DNA from: Candidatus Mediterraneibacter colneyensis | GTDB lineage: Bacteria > Bacillota > Clostridia > Lachnospirales > Lachnospiraceae | Assembly: GCA_019114745.1 (NCBI GenBank) | Contig: DXEY01000011.1 | Span: 1-20,400 of the forward strand | Length of the DNA stretch: 20,400 bases | Direction of reading: 5' to 3' | Shown: in pieces, positions 6,331 through 14,535 of the stretch | Layout: each line of letters starts with the position of its first letter | Position numbering within the stretch: the stretch's first letter is position 1 | Notes under the pieces: model-generated | Seen by the model: the letters and a program-made list of their open reading frames with translations, nothing else | Databases searched by the model: none | What the model was told of the DNA's origin: nothing | Position numbers and translations under genes: made by a program

Positions 6331-7959
6331 GTGAAGAATCCAATGAAAAAGAATGTGTCTCATACTGTCAGGAGGGCGCAGAGATTTCCTGTCATATTGA
6401 TAGGGGAAGCACTTCTGGTCGGCGCCGTGGCGGGGCTGATCGTGCTGTGTTACCGCATTGCTCTGACGTATGCATCTAAGTGGTTAAATGAAATTCTGGG
6501 GCTGGTCAGAGGCCATCCGGTGCGGATCATTCTGTGGTTCGCCGTACTGCTTTTGCTGGCATGGATCACAGGCAGGCTGGTAAAATGGGAGCCGATGATC
6601 TCCGGCAGCGGTATCCCGCAGGTGGAAGGAGAAGTGCTGGGCAAATTAAAGCAGGATTGGAAACGCGTCCTGCCGGCGAAATTTGCAGGGGGCTTCCTCT
6701 GTCTGCTCGGCGGGCTGTCCCTGGGCAGAGAAGGCCCGTCGATCCAGCTGGGCGCCATGGGAGGCCAGGGAGTCTCCCGGCTTCTGGACCGGGGAAAGAC
6801 GGAGGAGCGGTATCTGATGACCTGCGGAGCGAGCGCGGGGCTTGCGGCGGCATTTCATGCACCCCTTGCGGGGATGATGTTTGCGCTGGAGGAAATACAT
6901 AAAGGGTTTTCCGTCAGCCTGCTTGTCTCGGTCATGACTGCTTCCGTCACGGCGGACTTTATCTCTTCCCATATTATGGGGCTGGATCCGGTGTTTACTT
7001 TCCGGCTGGAACACGTACTGCCGCAGGATCACTACTGGATGCTCCTGATCCTTGGAGTCATCCTGGGGCTGATGGGCGCCTTCTATAATAAGGCGATGTT
7101 AAAGGCGCAGGATCTGTACAAAAAACCGAAGCGGCTCAATGAGACCGGAAGGCTTGCCGTTGCCTTTCTGGCGGCAGGGGTTCTGGGGCTTGTCATGCCG
7201 TCTGTCCTGGGGAGCGGCGGCGACCTCATTGTCTCTCTCACAAATGGAGAGATGGCGCTGCAGCTTGTCGTCCTCACCTTTGTGGTAAAATTCCTTTTCT
7301 CTGCGGTCAGTTTCGGGTCAGGGGCGCCGGGCGGTATCTTTTTCCCGCTGCTGGTGCTCGGTGCGATGATCGGCGGTATCTTCGCCATGGCAGGCGTTCA
7401 ATGGTTCGGTCTGGATCCGGCATATATCAATAATTTTATACTCCTCTCCATGGCGGGGTATTTTACGGCGATCGTCCGTGCGCCGATCACGGGGATCATC
7501 CTGATCTTTGAAATGTCCGGATCAGTCAGCCAGATGCTGTCTCTTGCGGTCATATCCGTGGCGGCATATATTACGGCTGTGCTGGTGCGTTCCGAGCCCA
7601 TCTACGAGAGCCTGCTCGGACGTATCCTTGCCGGCCGGCGGGGAGACAGCCGGGCCGGTGGGAGCACTGAGGGATCTGCGTCAGGCGAGAAGGCGGCGAA
7701 CCACTCCGCGGCAGGCGGGCAGAAGGTGCTGAGCGAGTTTGTTATCATGGGAGGCTCTGTTCTGGAGGGGCGTACCGTGATGGAGATCAACTGGCCGAAT
7801 AACTGTCTTCTGATCGCGCTGGAAAGGGAAGGAAGAGAACTTATTCCCCGGGGCAGGACAAAGCTTCAGGCGGGCGACCGTCTCACCGTGATGACGGATG
7901 AAAGGGATGCCGGATATATACATGACAAAATGGAAAACTTATGTTATACTTCATTTTAG
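6331..7959 (+). CDS. ClC-family H+/Cl- exchanger with C-terminal TrkA-C domain
   Basis: This 542-aa integral membrane protein resembles ClcA/EriC. The selectivity-filter motifs are present: GSGIPQ (Ser93), GREGPS with the gating glutamate Glu134, and GSGAPGGIFFP. The proton-side glutamate is present as Glu188 in FALEEIH, and a pore tyrosine is seen in SEPIYESLLGR near residue 428. Having both glutamates argues for proton-coupled exchange rather than a channel, and the GREGP form argues against a fluoride exporter. A linker rich in Gly, Ser and Ala (about residues 435-465) leads to a TrkA-C/RCK-C-like domain (about 470-542) that may bind a ligand and gate transport. The GTG at 6331 has AGGAAAG just upstream; an ATG at 6343 is an alternative. 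The physiological role, such as acid resistance or ion balance, is inferred. Confidence 0.92.
   Translation: MKNPMKKNVSHTVRRAQRFPVILIGEALLVGAVAGLIVLCYRIALTYASKWLNEILGLVRGHPVRIILWFAVLLLLAWITGRLVKWEPMISGSGIPQVEGEVLGKLKQDWKRVLPAKFAGGFLCLLGGLSLGREGPSIQLGAMGGQGVSRLLDRGKTEERYLMTCGASAGLAAAFHAPLAGMMFALEEIHKGFSVSLLVSVMTASVTADFISSHIMGLDPVFTFRLEHVLPQDHYWMLLILGVILGLMGAFYNKAMLKAQDLYKKPKRLNETGRLAVAFLAAGVLGLVMPSVLGSGGDLIVSLTNGEMALQLVVLTFVVKFLFSAVSFGSGAPGGIFFPLLVLGAMIGGIFAMAGVQWFGLDPAYINNFILLSMAGYFTAIVRAPITGIILIFEMSGSVSQMLSLAVISVAAYITAVLVRSEPIYESLLGRILAGRRGDSRAGGSTEGSASGEKAANHSAAGGQKVLSEFVIMGGSVLEGRTVMEINWPNNCLLIALEREGRELIPRGRTKLQAGDRLTVMTDERDAGYIHDKMENLCYTSF
7922..7950 (+). promoter_or_regulatory. Candidate promoter of pyrH-frr inside the end of the ClC gene
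   Basis: ATGACA at 7922-7927, a 17-nt spacer and TATACT at 7945-7950 match the sigma-A consensus at five of six positions each. Transcription would start near 7957, at the ClC stop codon and about 34 nt before pyrH. Confidence 0.5.
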
Positions 7960-7990
7960 CCAGAGAAAATCAAAGGAGTCCATACAAAAA

Positions 7991-8686
7991 ATGAAAAGAG
8001 TATTACTTAAATTGAGCGGGGAAGCCCTCGCAGGCGATAAAAAGACAGGATTTGACGAGGCAACCTGCATCGGGGTGGCAAAACAGGTAAAAAAACTGGT
8101 GGATGACGGCATCCAGGTTGCGATCGTGACAGGCGGCGGAAATTTCTGGAGAGGAAGGACAAGCGAGACGATCGACCGGACGAAAGCGGATCAGATTGGT
8201 ATGCTTGCGACGGTGATGAACTGTATCTATGTATCCGATATCTTCCGCTATGCGGGGATGCGCACAGAAGTGTTCACTCCGTTTGTCTGCGGTTCATTTA
8301 CTTCCCTGTTTTCAAAGGACGCGGCAGTGTCTGCCCTTGAGGATGGCAAGGTGGTATTCTTCGCAGGCGGAACGGGACACCCTTACTTTTCCACAGATAC
8401 GGGTGCAGTCCTCAGAGCTGTTGAGATCGAGGCAGATGCCATGCTGCTGGCGAAGGCGATCGACGGCATCTATGACAGCGATCCGAAGGTGAATCCGGAG
8501 GCAGTGAAGTATGACGAGGTTACTATCCAGGAAGTGATCGACAAGAGACTGGCAGCGGTAGACCTTACGGCGTCGATCCTGTGCCTTGAAAATAAAATGC
8601 CGATGCTTGTGTTCGGGCTGGATGCAGAAAACAGTATCGTGAATACAATGAGCGGAAACTTTACCGGAACAAAAGTAACAGTGTAG
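7991..8686 (+). CDS. pyrH: Uridylate (UMP) kinase
   Basis: PyrH phosphorylates UMP to UDP with ATP in the cytoplasm, and in bacteria it acts as a hexamer regulated by GTP and UTP. The 231-aa protein shows the amino-acid-kinase fold motifs KRVLLKLSGEAL at the N-terminus, VTGGGNFWRGR, GGTGHPYFSTDTGA and the nucleotide-binding AKAIDGIYDSDP. The ATG at 7991 is chosen because the protein then opens like all PyrH proteins and has AAAGGAG at 7972-7978. The 12-nt spacing is rather long. A longer in-frame reading from 7898 would overlap the ClC gene and adds unrelated sequence. frr follows after 13 nt. Unusually, rpsB-tsf is not upstream. Confidence 0.97.
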   Translation: MKRVLLKLSGEALAGDKKTGFDEATCIGVAKQVKKLVDDGIQVAIVTGGGNFWRGRTSETIDRTKADQIGMLATVMNCIYVSDIFRYAGMRTEVFTPFVCGSFTSLFSKDAAVSALEDGKVVFFAGGTGHPYFSTDTGAVLRAVEIEADAMLLAKAIDGIYDSDPKVNPEAVKYDEVTIQEVIDKRLAAVDLTASILCLENKMPMLVFGLDAENSIVNTMSGNFTGTKVTV

Positions 8687-8699
8687 GAGGATTTCAACG

Positions 8700-9251
8700 A
8701 TGAATGAAAAAGTGACTGTGTATGACGGAAAAATGACAAAAACGATCAATAACCTTGATGGCGAACTTGCAACGATCCGTGCCGGACGCGCCAATCCGCA
8801 TGTGCTGGACAAGCTGACTGTCGATTATTACGGAGCTCCGACTCCGATCCAGCAGGTGGCGAATGTATCGGTGCCTGAGGCGAGGATGATCCAGATCCAG
8901 CCGTGGGAGAAGAGTATGCTCAAGGCGATCGAGAAAGCGATCCTCACATCGGATATCGGGATCAACCCGACCAATGACGGCGCATCGATCCGTCTTGTTT
9001 TTCCGGAGCTTACAGAGGAGCGCAGAAAAGAGCTTGCAAAAGATGTAAAGAAAAAGGGCGAAGCTGCAAAAGTGGCAGTCCGCAACATCCGCCGCGACGG
9101 CAATGTGGCGTTCAAAAAGCTCAAGGGGACAGAGATCTCAGAGGACGGGATCAAAGATCTGGAAGATGAGCTCCAGAAGCTGACAGATAAGTATATCGCA
9201 AAGATCGATAAGATGATCGAAGCAAAATCGAAAGAGATCATGACAGTATAA
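8700..9251 (+). CDS. frr: Ribosome recycling factor
   Basis: Frr splits post-termination ribosomes together with EF-G. The 183-aa protein has the full family sequence: the N-terminal helix ending in ATIRAGRANPHVLD, YYGAPTPIQQVANVSVPEARM, the INPTNDGASIRL segment of the hinge domain, and the C-terminal helices with VRNIRRDG, which contains a key ribosome-contact arginine. A strong GGAGG is 8 nt before the ATG. It is probably cotranscribed with pyrH, since the gap is 13 nt. A hairpin with a short T-run follows and separates it at least partly from uppS. Confidence 0.97.
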   Translation: MNEKVTVYDGKMTKTINNLDGELATIRAGRANPHVLDKLTVDYYGAPTPIQQVANVSVPEARMIQIQPWEKSMLKAIEKAILTSDIGINPTNDGASIRLVFPELTEERRKELAKDVKKKGEAAKVAVRNIRRDGNVAFKKLKGTEISEDGIKDLEDELQKLTDKYIAKIDKMIEAKSKEIMTV

Positions 9252-9297
9252 CATGACAGTGTAAACGTAAAATATCTGAAATGATCGGGAAATTAAG

Positions 9298-9326
9298 AAG
9301 GGGGCTTTCTGTGTTAAGCCCCCTTT
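9298..9326 (+). terminator. Intrinsic terminator after frr
   Basis: AAGGGGGCTT at 9298-9307 pairs with AAGCCCCCTT at 9316-9325, a 10-bp stem with an 8-nt loop. The T-run is short (TTTGC), so it may be a leaky terminator between pyrH-frr and the uppS group. Confidence 0.65.
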
Positions 9327-9372
9327 GCATTGCAATACAGTCTTTACATAATGGGAAAGACCGATTTCTGGT

Positions 9373-9378
9373 TATAAT
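9373..9378 (+). promoter_or_regulatory. Candidate -10 box of the uppS operon
   Basis: A perfect TATAAT lies 22 nt before the uppS ATG and 47 nt after the frr terminator. No good -35 exists at 16-18 nt; TTTACA at 9343-9348 is 24 nt away. If used, the leader would be only about 15 nt, barely including the ribosome binding site. Confidence 0.35.
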
Positions 9379-9399
9379 AAATGATGAGAGGAAGAGACA

Positions 9400-10107
9400 A
9401 TGAAAGTACCGCAGCATATTGCGATTATATTGGACGGCAACGGGCGCTGGGCAAAAGCAAAAGGAATGCCGAGGAACTACGGGCATGCACAGGGAAGTAA
9501 AAACGTGGAGCGGATCTGTGAGGAAGCATGGCGCATGGGGATCAAATATCTGACAGTCTATGCCTTCTCCACAGAGAACTGGAAGCGCCCGGATGAAGAA
9601 GTGGCAGCACTGATGAAGCTTCTCCGCAGCTATATGAAAACCTGCCTGAAGACGGCAGCGAAAAATGACATGAAAATACGGGTGATCGGAGATATCGACG
9701 CGCTGGACGAGGATATCAGAAGCCGGATCCGCGAACTTGAGGCGGCGACAGTGAACAACGGCGGTCTGAATTTTACGATCGCCCTAAACTACGGCAGCAG
9801 GGACGAACTGACCCGCGCAGCCAGGAAGATGGCGGCTGACTGCCGGGAGGGCAGGCTGGTGGCGGAGGACATTGATGAGGCTGTATTTGAATCTTATCTG
9901 GATACACATGGGATTCCGGATCCCGACCTTTTGATACGGACGAGCGGCGAGCAGAGGCTGTCCAATTACCTGCTCTGGCAGCTTGCGTATTCGGAGTTCT
10001 ATTTTACAGATGTGCCGTGGCCTGACTTTACAAAAGAGGAACTTGTAAAAGCGGTCGGGGAGTTCAATCACCGGCACAGGAGATTCGGCAAAGTAGAGGA
10101 GGCATAG
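9400..10107 (+). CDS. uppS: Undecaprenyl (isoprenyl) diphosphate synthase
   Basis: UppS is a cis-prenyltransferase that extends farnesyl diphosphate with isopentenyl diphosphate to make the C55 lipid carrier for peptidoglycan and wall polymers. The 235-aa protein opens with HIAIILDGNGRWAKAKG, containing the catalytic Asp12 (Leu replaces the more usual Met before it), and then GHAQGSKNVERI. It also shows VYAFSTENWKRP and the C-terminal LLIRTSGEQRLSNYLLWQ with AYSEFYFTD. AGAGG lies 8 nt before the ATG. It begins the uppS-cdsA-dxr-rseP group and is followed by cdsA after a single base. It is slightly shorter than the E. coli enzyme but complete. Confidence 0.96.
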   Translation: MKVPQHIAIILDGNGRWAKAKGMPRNYGHAQGSKNVERICEEAWRMGIKYLTVYAFSTENWKRPDEEVAALMKLLRSYMKTCLKTAAKNDMKIRVIGDIDALDEDIRSRIRELEAATVNNGGLNFTIALNYGSRDELTRAARKMAADCREGRLVAEDIDEAVFESYLDTHGIPDPDLLIRTSGEQRLSNYLLWQLAYSEFYFTDVPWPDFTKEELVKAVGEFNHRHRRFGKVEEA

Positions 10108-10108
10108 T

Positions 10109-10921
10109 ATGTTTAAGACACGTCTGTTGAGCGGGATACTTCTGATGGTCATAGCGCTTGTTACGCTGATCGTGGGAGGAGAACTCCTGTTTGCTGTACT
10201 GTTCCTGATCAGCCTGATCGGCATGACGGAGCTGTACAGAGTATTTGGGATCGAAAAAAAAGCCCCGGGCATCGTGGGCTATATCTTTGCCGTACTGTAT
10301 TACGGGCTGATCTATTTTGAACCGCAGTTAGAGGGGGAGAAGATCACCTGGTTCATGCTGCTTTTCATGGCGTATCTGATCTGTCAGATGGCTGTGCTTG
10401 TATTTGCCTATCCGAGATACAACACCCAGCAGATCTTCGCGGCATTTTTCGGACTGTTTTATGTGGCTGTGATGCTTTCATATATCTATCAGACCAGGCT
10501 GCTGCCAGGCGGGATCTTTACGGTCTGGCTGGTGTTTGTCAGCTCCTGGGGGTGTGATACCTGCGCCTACTGTGTGGGAATGCTGATAGGAAAGCATAAG
10601 ATGGCTCCTGTTCTGAGCCCGAAGAAATCAGTGGAAGGCGGGATCGGAGGGATCCTGGGCGCCGCCCTGATCGGCGTGCTGTACGCACTGGCGATCAATC
10701 ACTGGGGGAACGCAGGAGCAAATGTCTTTACCTATGCGCTTATCGGAGCTGTGGGAGGGGTAATCTCTCAGATCGGTGATCTGGCTGCATCCGCGATCAA
10801 GAGATACCATAATATCAAAGATTACGGGAAACTGATCCCGGGACACGGTGGAATCCTGGACCGGTTCGACAGTGTCATTTTTACCGCTCCTATCATATAT
10901 TATCTTGCAGTCCTTCTGTAA
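10109..10921 (+). CDS. cdsA: Phosphatidate cytidylyltransferase (CDP-diacylglycerol synthase)
   Basis: CdsA makes CDP-diacylglycerol from phosphatidic acid and CTP at the membrane, the branch point for bacterial phospholipids. The 270-aa protein is a run of hydrophobic membrane segments starting at residue 5 and ends with the family signature. SAIKRYHNIKDYGK is followed by LIPGHGGILDRFDS, and contains the conserved Lys-Asp and Asp-Arg pairs. The start lies one base after the uppS stop and AGAGGAGG precedes it, so the two are tightly coupled. The 66-bp gap to dxr holds a small hairpin. Confidence 0.95.
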   Translation: MFKTRLLSGILLMVIALVTLIVGGELLFAVLFLISLIGMTELYRVFGIEKKAPGIVGYIFAVLYYGLIYFEPQLEGEKITWFMLLFMAYLICQMAVLVFAYPRYNTQQIFAAFFGLFYVAVMLSYIYQTRLLPGGIFTVWLVFVSSWGCDTCAYCVGMLIGKHKMAPVLSPKKSVEGGIGGILGAALIGVLYALAINHWGNAGANVFTYALIGAVGGVISQIGDLAASAIKRYHNIKDYGKLIPGHGGILDRFDSVIFTAPIIYYLAVLL

Positions 10922-10945
10922 TTCCGGATCAGGCGTACTCCGGAA
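10922..10945 (+). repeat. Short intercistronic inverted repeat
   Basis: TTCCGGA (10922-10928) and TCCGGAA (10939-10945) form a 7-bp perfect stem with a 10-nt loop right after the cdsA stop. There is no T-run. It may act as an mRNA stability element, or be chance. Confidence 0.35.
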
Positions 10946-10987
10946 GCGGACGCACTGTTCCATGATTAGAAATGAGGTTAAACACAT

Positions 10988-12130
10988 ATGAAAAAAATTG
11001 CCATACTGGGATCGACAGGTTCTATCGGTACGCAGACACTTGAGATCGTGCGTACCAACGGGGATATAAAAGTGACTGCTCTTTCGGCGGGAAAGAATAT
11101 CGGCCTTCTCGAGAAACAGATCCGGGAATTTCGGCCGAAGCTGGCCGCTGTCTGGAGCGAAGAGCTCGCCGGGGAACTGCGGGAGCGTGTCAGGGATCTT
11201 GACGTAGAGATCGCCTGCGGCATGGATGGGCTTCTGGCAGTGGCGGCAGAACAGGAATCCGAGATCCTTGTGACGGCTATTGTCGGGATGATCGGCATCC
11301 TGCCGACCATCGAGGCGATCCGGGCAGGAAAAGACATTGCCCTGGCAAACAAAGAGACACTGGTGACTGCCGGACATATTATCATGCCTCTTGCGAGGGA
11401 GCATCATGTCTCCATCCTTCCTGTAGACAGTGAGCACAGCGCGATTTTTCAGTCGCTCCAGGGAGGTCAGGAAAAGGCGCTCCACAAGATCCTCCTGACC
11501 GCGTCAGGCGGTCCGTTCCGCGGGAAGAAGAGAGAGGAACTGGAAAACATACAGGTTGAGGACGCCCTGAAACATCCGAACTGGGAGATGGGACGGAAGA
11601 TCACTATCGATTCTTCTACTATGGTAAACAAAGGGCTGGAAGTGATCGAGGCAAAGTGGCTGTTTGGCGTTACGGTGGATCAGATCCAGGTCGTGGTCCA
11701 GCCGCAGAGCATCATCCACTCTATGGTGGAATATGAGGACGGCGCGGTGATCGCACAGATGGGGACTCCGGATATGAAGCTCCCGATCCAGTATGCGCTC
11801 TACTATCCCGAACGGAGATTCCTGCCGGGCGACAGACTTGATTTCAGTACGCTCAGCCAGATCACATTTGAACAGCCGGATATGGAGACATTTTACGGTC
11901 TGAAGCTGGCATTTGAGGCGGGGAGAAAAGGCGGATCCCTTCCGACGGTATTAAATGCCGCCAACGAGAGGGCGGTGGCGCTGTTCCTTGACCGGAAGAT
12001 CCGATACCTTGAAATTCCGGAAATCATCGCCTCCTGTATGGAAGCGCACAGGATCATTGAGGATCCCGGCGTGGATGAGATACTAAAGACAGAGCAGGAG
12101 ACATATGAATTTATTAAAAACAGGTGGTAA
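10988..12130 (+). CDS. dxr: 1-deoxy-D-xylulose 5-phosphate reductoisomerase
   Basis: Dxr (IspC) converts DXP to 2-C-methylerythritol 4-phosphate with NADPH, the committed step of the MEP isoprenoid pathway that feeds UppS. The 380-aa protein opens with the NADPH-binding LGSTGSIGTQTLEIV. It also shows LANKETLVTAG, the metal and substrate site LPVDSEHSAIFQSL, ASGGPFR, HPNWEMGRKITIDSSTMVNKG, the QSIIHSMVEY loop and NAANERAV. GAGGTTAA lies shortly before the ATG. It sits in an operon with uppS and cdsA upstream and rseP 3 nt downstream, the usual Firmicutes order. Length is normal. Confidence 0.97.
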   Translation: MKKIAILGSTGSIGTQTLEIVRTNGDIKVTALSAGKNIGLLEKQIREFRPKLAAVWSEELAGELRERVRDLDVEIACGMDGLLAVAAEQESEILVTAIVGMIGILPTIEAIRAGKDIALANKETLVTAGHIIMPLAREHHVSILPVDSEHSAIFQSLQGGQEKALHKILLTASGGPFRGKKREELENIQVEDALKHPNWEMGRKITIDSSTMVNKGLEVIEAKWLFGVTVDQIQVVVQPQSIIHSMVEYEDGAVIAQMGTPDMKLPIQYALYYPERRFLPGDRLDFSTLSQITFEQPDMETFYGLKLAFEAGRKGGSLPTVLNAANERAVALFLDRKIRYLEIPEIIASCMEAHRIIEDPGVDEILKTEQETYEFIKNRW

Positions 12131-12133
12131 TAC

Positions 12134-13165
12134 ATGGGCATAATTATTGCAATCCTACTTTTCAGCTTTATTATTATATTTCACGAGCTGGGGCATTTCC
12201 TTCTTGCAAAGGCAAACGGCATCCGTGTAGATGAGTTTTCCCTGGGGCTTGGGCCCACGCTGATCGGAAAACAGATCGGAGATACTTTTTTCAGCATCAA
12301 GCTGCTGCCTTTCGGGGGAGCCTGCATGATGGGGGAGGATGATACCGATGATATGTCGGAGGGCAGCTTTAACAGCAAGTCGGTCTGGGCAAGGATGTCG
12401 GTGATCGCAGCCGGTCCTGTCTTTAACCTGCTTCTTGCCTGGATATTCTGTGTGATACTGATCGGGGCGACCGGGTATCAGTCCACAGAGATCACAGATG
12501 TGCTCGACGGTTATTCTGCGCAGGAGGAAGGGATGCAGTCGGGCGATGTGATCAAAGAGATCAACGGGCGGAATGTACACATCTGGGATGACGTGAGACT
12601 GTATACGGTCACACATCCCAATGACGCGCCTTATGAAATCGTGTATGAGAGAGACGGGAAAGAATACACTGCGTCGATAGAACCCCGGCAGCTGGAGGGA
12701 GACGCATCTCCCCTTCTGGGAGTGACCAGCGAGAATATCGAACGACCAGGCATCCTGGGTTCTATGCAGTACGGATTCTATAAGATGAAGTACTGGATCA
12801 ATTATGCTCTTGACAGCCTGCGGATGCTCGTTACCGGACAGGTCGGGATACAGGATATGTCCGGACCGGTCGGGATCGTAAATGTAGTGGATGATGTGTA
12901 TCAGGCTTCCGCTCCTGCCGGTATTGCGGCTGTGGTGTTAAGCCTTATGAATTTCGGGACGTTCCTGTCGGCAAACTTGGGCGTGGTCAATCTGCTCCCG
13001 CTGCCGGCATTGGACGGAGGCAGGCTCGTCTTTCTGATCGTGGAGGCGGTCCGCCGCAGGCGCATCCCGCCGGAGAAAGAGGGAATGGTGCATTTTGCCG
13101 GGTTTGCACTGCTCATGGTGCTCATGGTCGTGGTGATGTATAACGACATCATGAAACTGTTCTAA
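12134..13165 (+). CDS. rseP: RIP metalloprotease RseP (site-2 protease)
   Basis: This is an intramembrane zinc metalloprotease that cleaves membrane-bound regulatory or signal-peptide fragments, related to RseP/RasP. The 343-aa protein has the zinc motif HELGH (His17, Glu18, His21) in its first membrane helix and a central PDZ domain (about residues 120-190) with EEGMQSGDVIKEINGR. A C-terminal membrane segment contains LGVVNLLPLPALDGGRL with the third zinc ligand Asp. The ATG is 3 nt after dxr, and AGGTGG in the dxr tail serves as ribosome binding site. The substrate is unknown. No anti-sigma factor lies nearby. It is the last gene of the uppS operon, and ispG, often next in Clostridia, is not there. 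Confidence 0.95.
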   Translation: MGIIIAILLFSFIIIFHELGHFLLAKANGIRVDEFSLGLGPTLIGKQIGDTFFSIKLLPFGGACMMGEDDTDDMSEGSFNSKSVWARMSVIAAGPVFNLLLAWIFCVILIGATGYQSTEITDVLDGYSAQEEGMQSGDVIKEINGRNVHIWDDVRLYTVTHPNDAPYEIVYERDGKEYTASIEPRQLEGDASPLLGVTSENIERPGILGSMQYGFYKMKYWINYALDSLRMLVTGQVGIQDMSGPVGIVNVVDDVYQASAPAGIAAVVLSLMNFGTFLSANLGVVNLLPLPALDGGRLVFLIVEAVRRRRIPPEKEGMVHFAGFALLMVLMVVVMYNDIMKLF

Positions 13166-13182
13166 ATGCCGGATTCTGCATA

Positions 13183-13188
13183 TATAAT
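13183..13188 (+). promoter_or_regulatory. Candidate -10 box upstream of the SleC-like gene
   Basis: TATAAT at 13183-13188 lies within CATATATAAT, 31 nt before the start codon. No good sigma-A -35 is seen. The sequence only loosely resembles a sporulation sigma-E -10 (CATAYAHT). Cortex-lytic genes are normally made during sporulation, so a sporulation sigma factor would be expected, but the match is not decisive. Confidence 0.25.
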
Positions 13189-13207
13189 GAATAGATCATA
13201 TTTATGC

Positions 13208-13216
13208 AGGAGAGGG
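13208..13216 (+). promoter_or_regulatory. Ribosome binding site deciding the SleC-like start
   Basis: AGGAGAGGG lies just before the ATG at 13219. An in-frame ATG at 13204 would place this site inside the coding region and has no site of its own, so 13219 is preferred. Confidence 0.65.
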
Positions 13217-13218
13217 AT

Positions 13219-14484
13219 ATGAAACAGATACGGGCAATGCAGGAAGATGCGTCGGGAACAGGGACGCTCCAGATCAATGTGACGTCCCTTACGGATTCCC
13301 GGCCCATCGCAGAAGCGCAGATATCAATATCATATACGGGAGTGCCGGAGAGGACGCTGGAGCGGGTGTCCACAGATTCTTCCGGACAGAGTGAGATACT
13401 TGAGCTGGACGCGCCGCCCGAAGAGTGGAGCCTTGATCCCGATAACGAGAGGCAGCCCTATTCGGAGTATACATTAGATGTGAGCGCTCCCGGATTTGAA
13501 CCTGTGAGCATAGCGGGAACAGAAATACTTGCAAATGTAAAAGCGATCCAGAACGTGCGTATGAGACCAAGTGATACAGGCGGGGAAGAAGAGGAAGTGT
13601 TCGTCATCCCCGCCCATACTTTATATGGGGAGTATCCGCCGAAGATCGCGGAAGATGAGATCAAGCCGGTCAATGAATCGGGGGAGATCGTCCTCAGCCG
13701 TGTGGTAGTCCCGGAGTATATCGTGGTGCATGACGGTTCGCCAAGGGATACGACAGCGCAGAATTATTATGTAAAGTACAAAGATTACATTAAAAATGTA
13801 GCCTCCAGTGAGATCTATGCTACCTGGCCGAAAAATACGATACGTGCAAATATACTGGCGATCATGTCATTTACCCTTAACCGTGTATATACGGAATGGT
13901 ACAGAAACCGGGGATATGATTTTACGATCACCTCGTCCACTGCCTTTGACCACAAATGGATACCGGAGCGCAACGTATACGACACGATATCCGAAATCGT
14001 GGATGAACTGTTTGCCAACTATCTGTCCAGACCAAATGTACGGCAGCCGATCCTGACCCAGTACTGTGACGGAAGGAGGGTGAGCTGCCCGGACTGGATG
14101 ACACAGTGGGATTCAAAAGAACTCGGAGACCAGGGAATGTCCGCCATTGAGATCCTCCGCTATTTCTACGGGGATGATATGTATATCAATACCGCGGAGG
14201 AAATATCAGGCATACCGGCGTCCTGGCCGGGGTATACTCTCGAGGAGGGATCAAGCGGCGCGAAAGTCCGGCAGATGCAGGAAGAGTTAAATGTAATAGC
14301 AGAAGCATACCCTGCGCTGCCGACGATTACCGCCGACGGTATTTACGGCCCTGCGACTGAGGAGGCAGTGCGTCAGTTCCAGTCGGTGTTCGGGCTTCCG
14401 GTTACCGGGAAGACGGATTATCCGACCTGGTACAAGATATCAGAGATCTATGTGGGAGTTTCCAGGATCGCGGAACTTACGTAG
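13219..14484 (+). CDS. sleC: SleC-like spore cortex-lytic enzyme (SpoIID-like domain plus peptidoglycan-binding domain)
   Basis: SleC degrades spore cortex peptidoglycan during germination in Clostridia after Csp proteases remove an N-terminal pro-region. This 421-aa protein has the same size and layout. A carboxypeptidase-regulatory-like beta domain occupies about residues 10-117, followed by an acidic linker. The SpoIID/LytB-like lytic domain spans about residues 155-320 and contains NVASSEIYATWP (candidate catalytic Glu198), FTLNRVYTEWYRNRGY and TQYCDGRRVSCPDWMTQW. The C-terminal PG_binding_1 domain (about 339-410) shows GSSGAKVRQMQEEL and DGIYGPATEEAVRQFQ. There is no signal peptide, as for SleC. 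Asp replaces the Gly I would expect after TQW. Cortex hydrolysis is inferred from family, and paralogues are possible. No csp gene is in the window. Confidence 0.8.
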   Translation: MKQIRAMQEDASGTGTLQINVTSLTDSRPIAEAQISISYTGVPERTLERVSTDSSGQSEILELDAPPEEWSLDPDNERQPYSEYTLDVSAPGFEPVSIAGTEILANVKAIQNVRMRPSDTGGEEEEVFVIPAHTLYGEYPPKIAEDEIKPVNESGEIVLSRVVVPEYIVVHDGSPRDTTAQNYYVKYKDYIKNVASSEIYATWPKNTIRANILAIMSFTLNRVYTEWYRNRGYDFTITSSTAFDHKWIPERNVYDTISEIVDELFANYLSRPNVRQPILTQYCDGRRVSCPDWMTQWDSKELGDQGMSAIEILRYFYGDDMYINTAEEISGIPASWPGYTLEEGSSGAKVRQMQEELNVIAEAYPALPTITADGIYGPATEEAVRQFQSVFGLPVTGKTDYPTWYKISEIYVGVSRIAELT

Positions 14485-14535
14485 ACAGAAACATACTGTG
14501 GAACAGAACCCTTACAGAGTTCAGAGAGGAGTTTT

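Noticed and set aside
10628..11485. 285-aa minus-strand frame spanning the end of cdsA and start of dxr
   Set aside because: It covers two certain genes and their gap on the other strand, and no family is recognisable. It is treated as a shadow of plus-strand coding.
13186..13200. Sigma-G/sigma-F promoter (TGAATA at 13188) for the SleC-like gene
   Set aside because: A -10 at the right distance would fall on the ribosome binding site and does not match the consensus.
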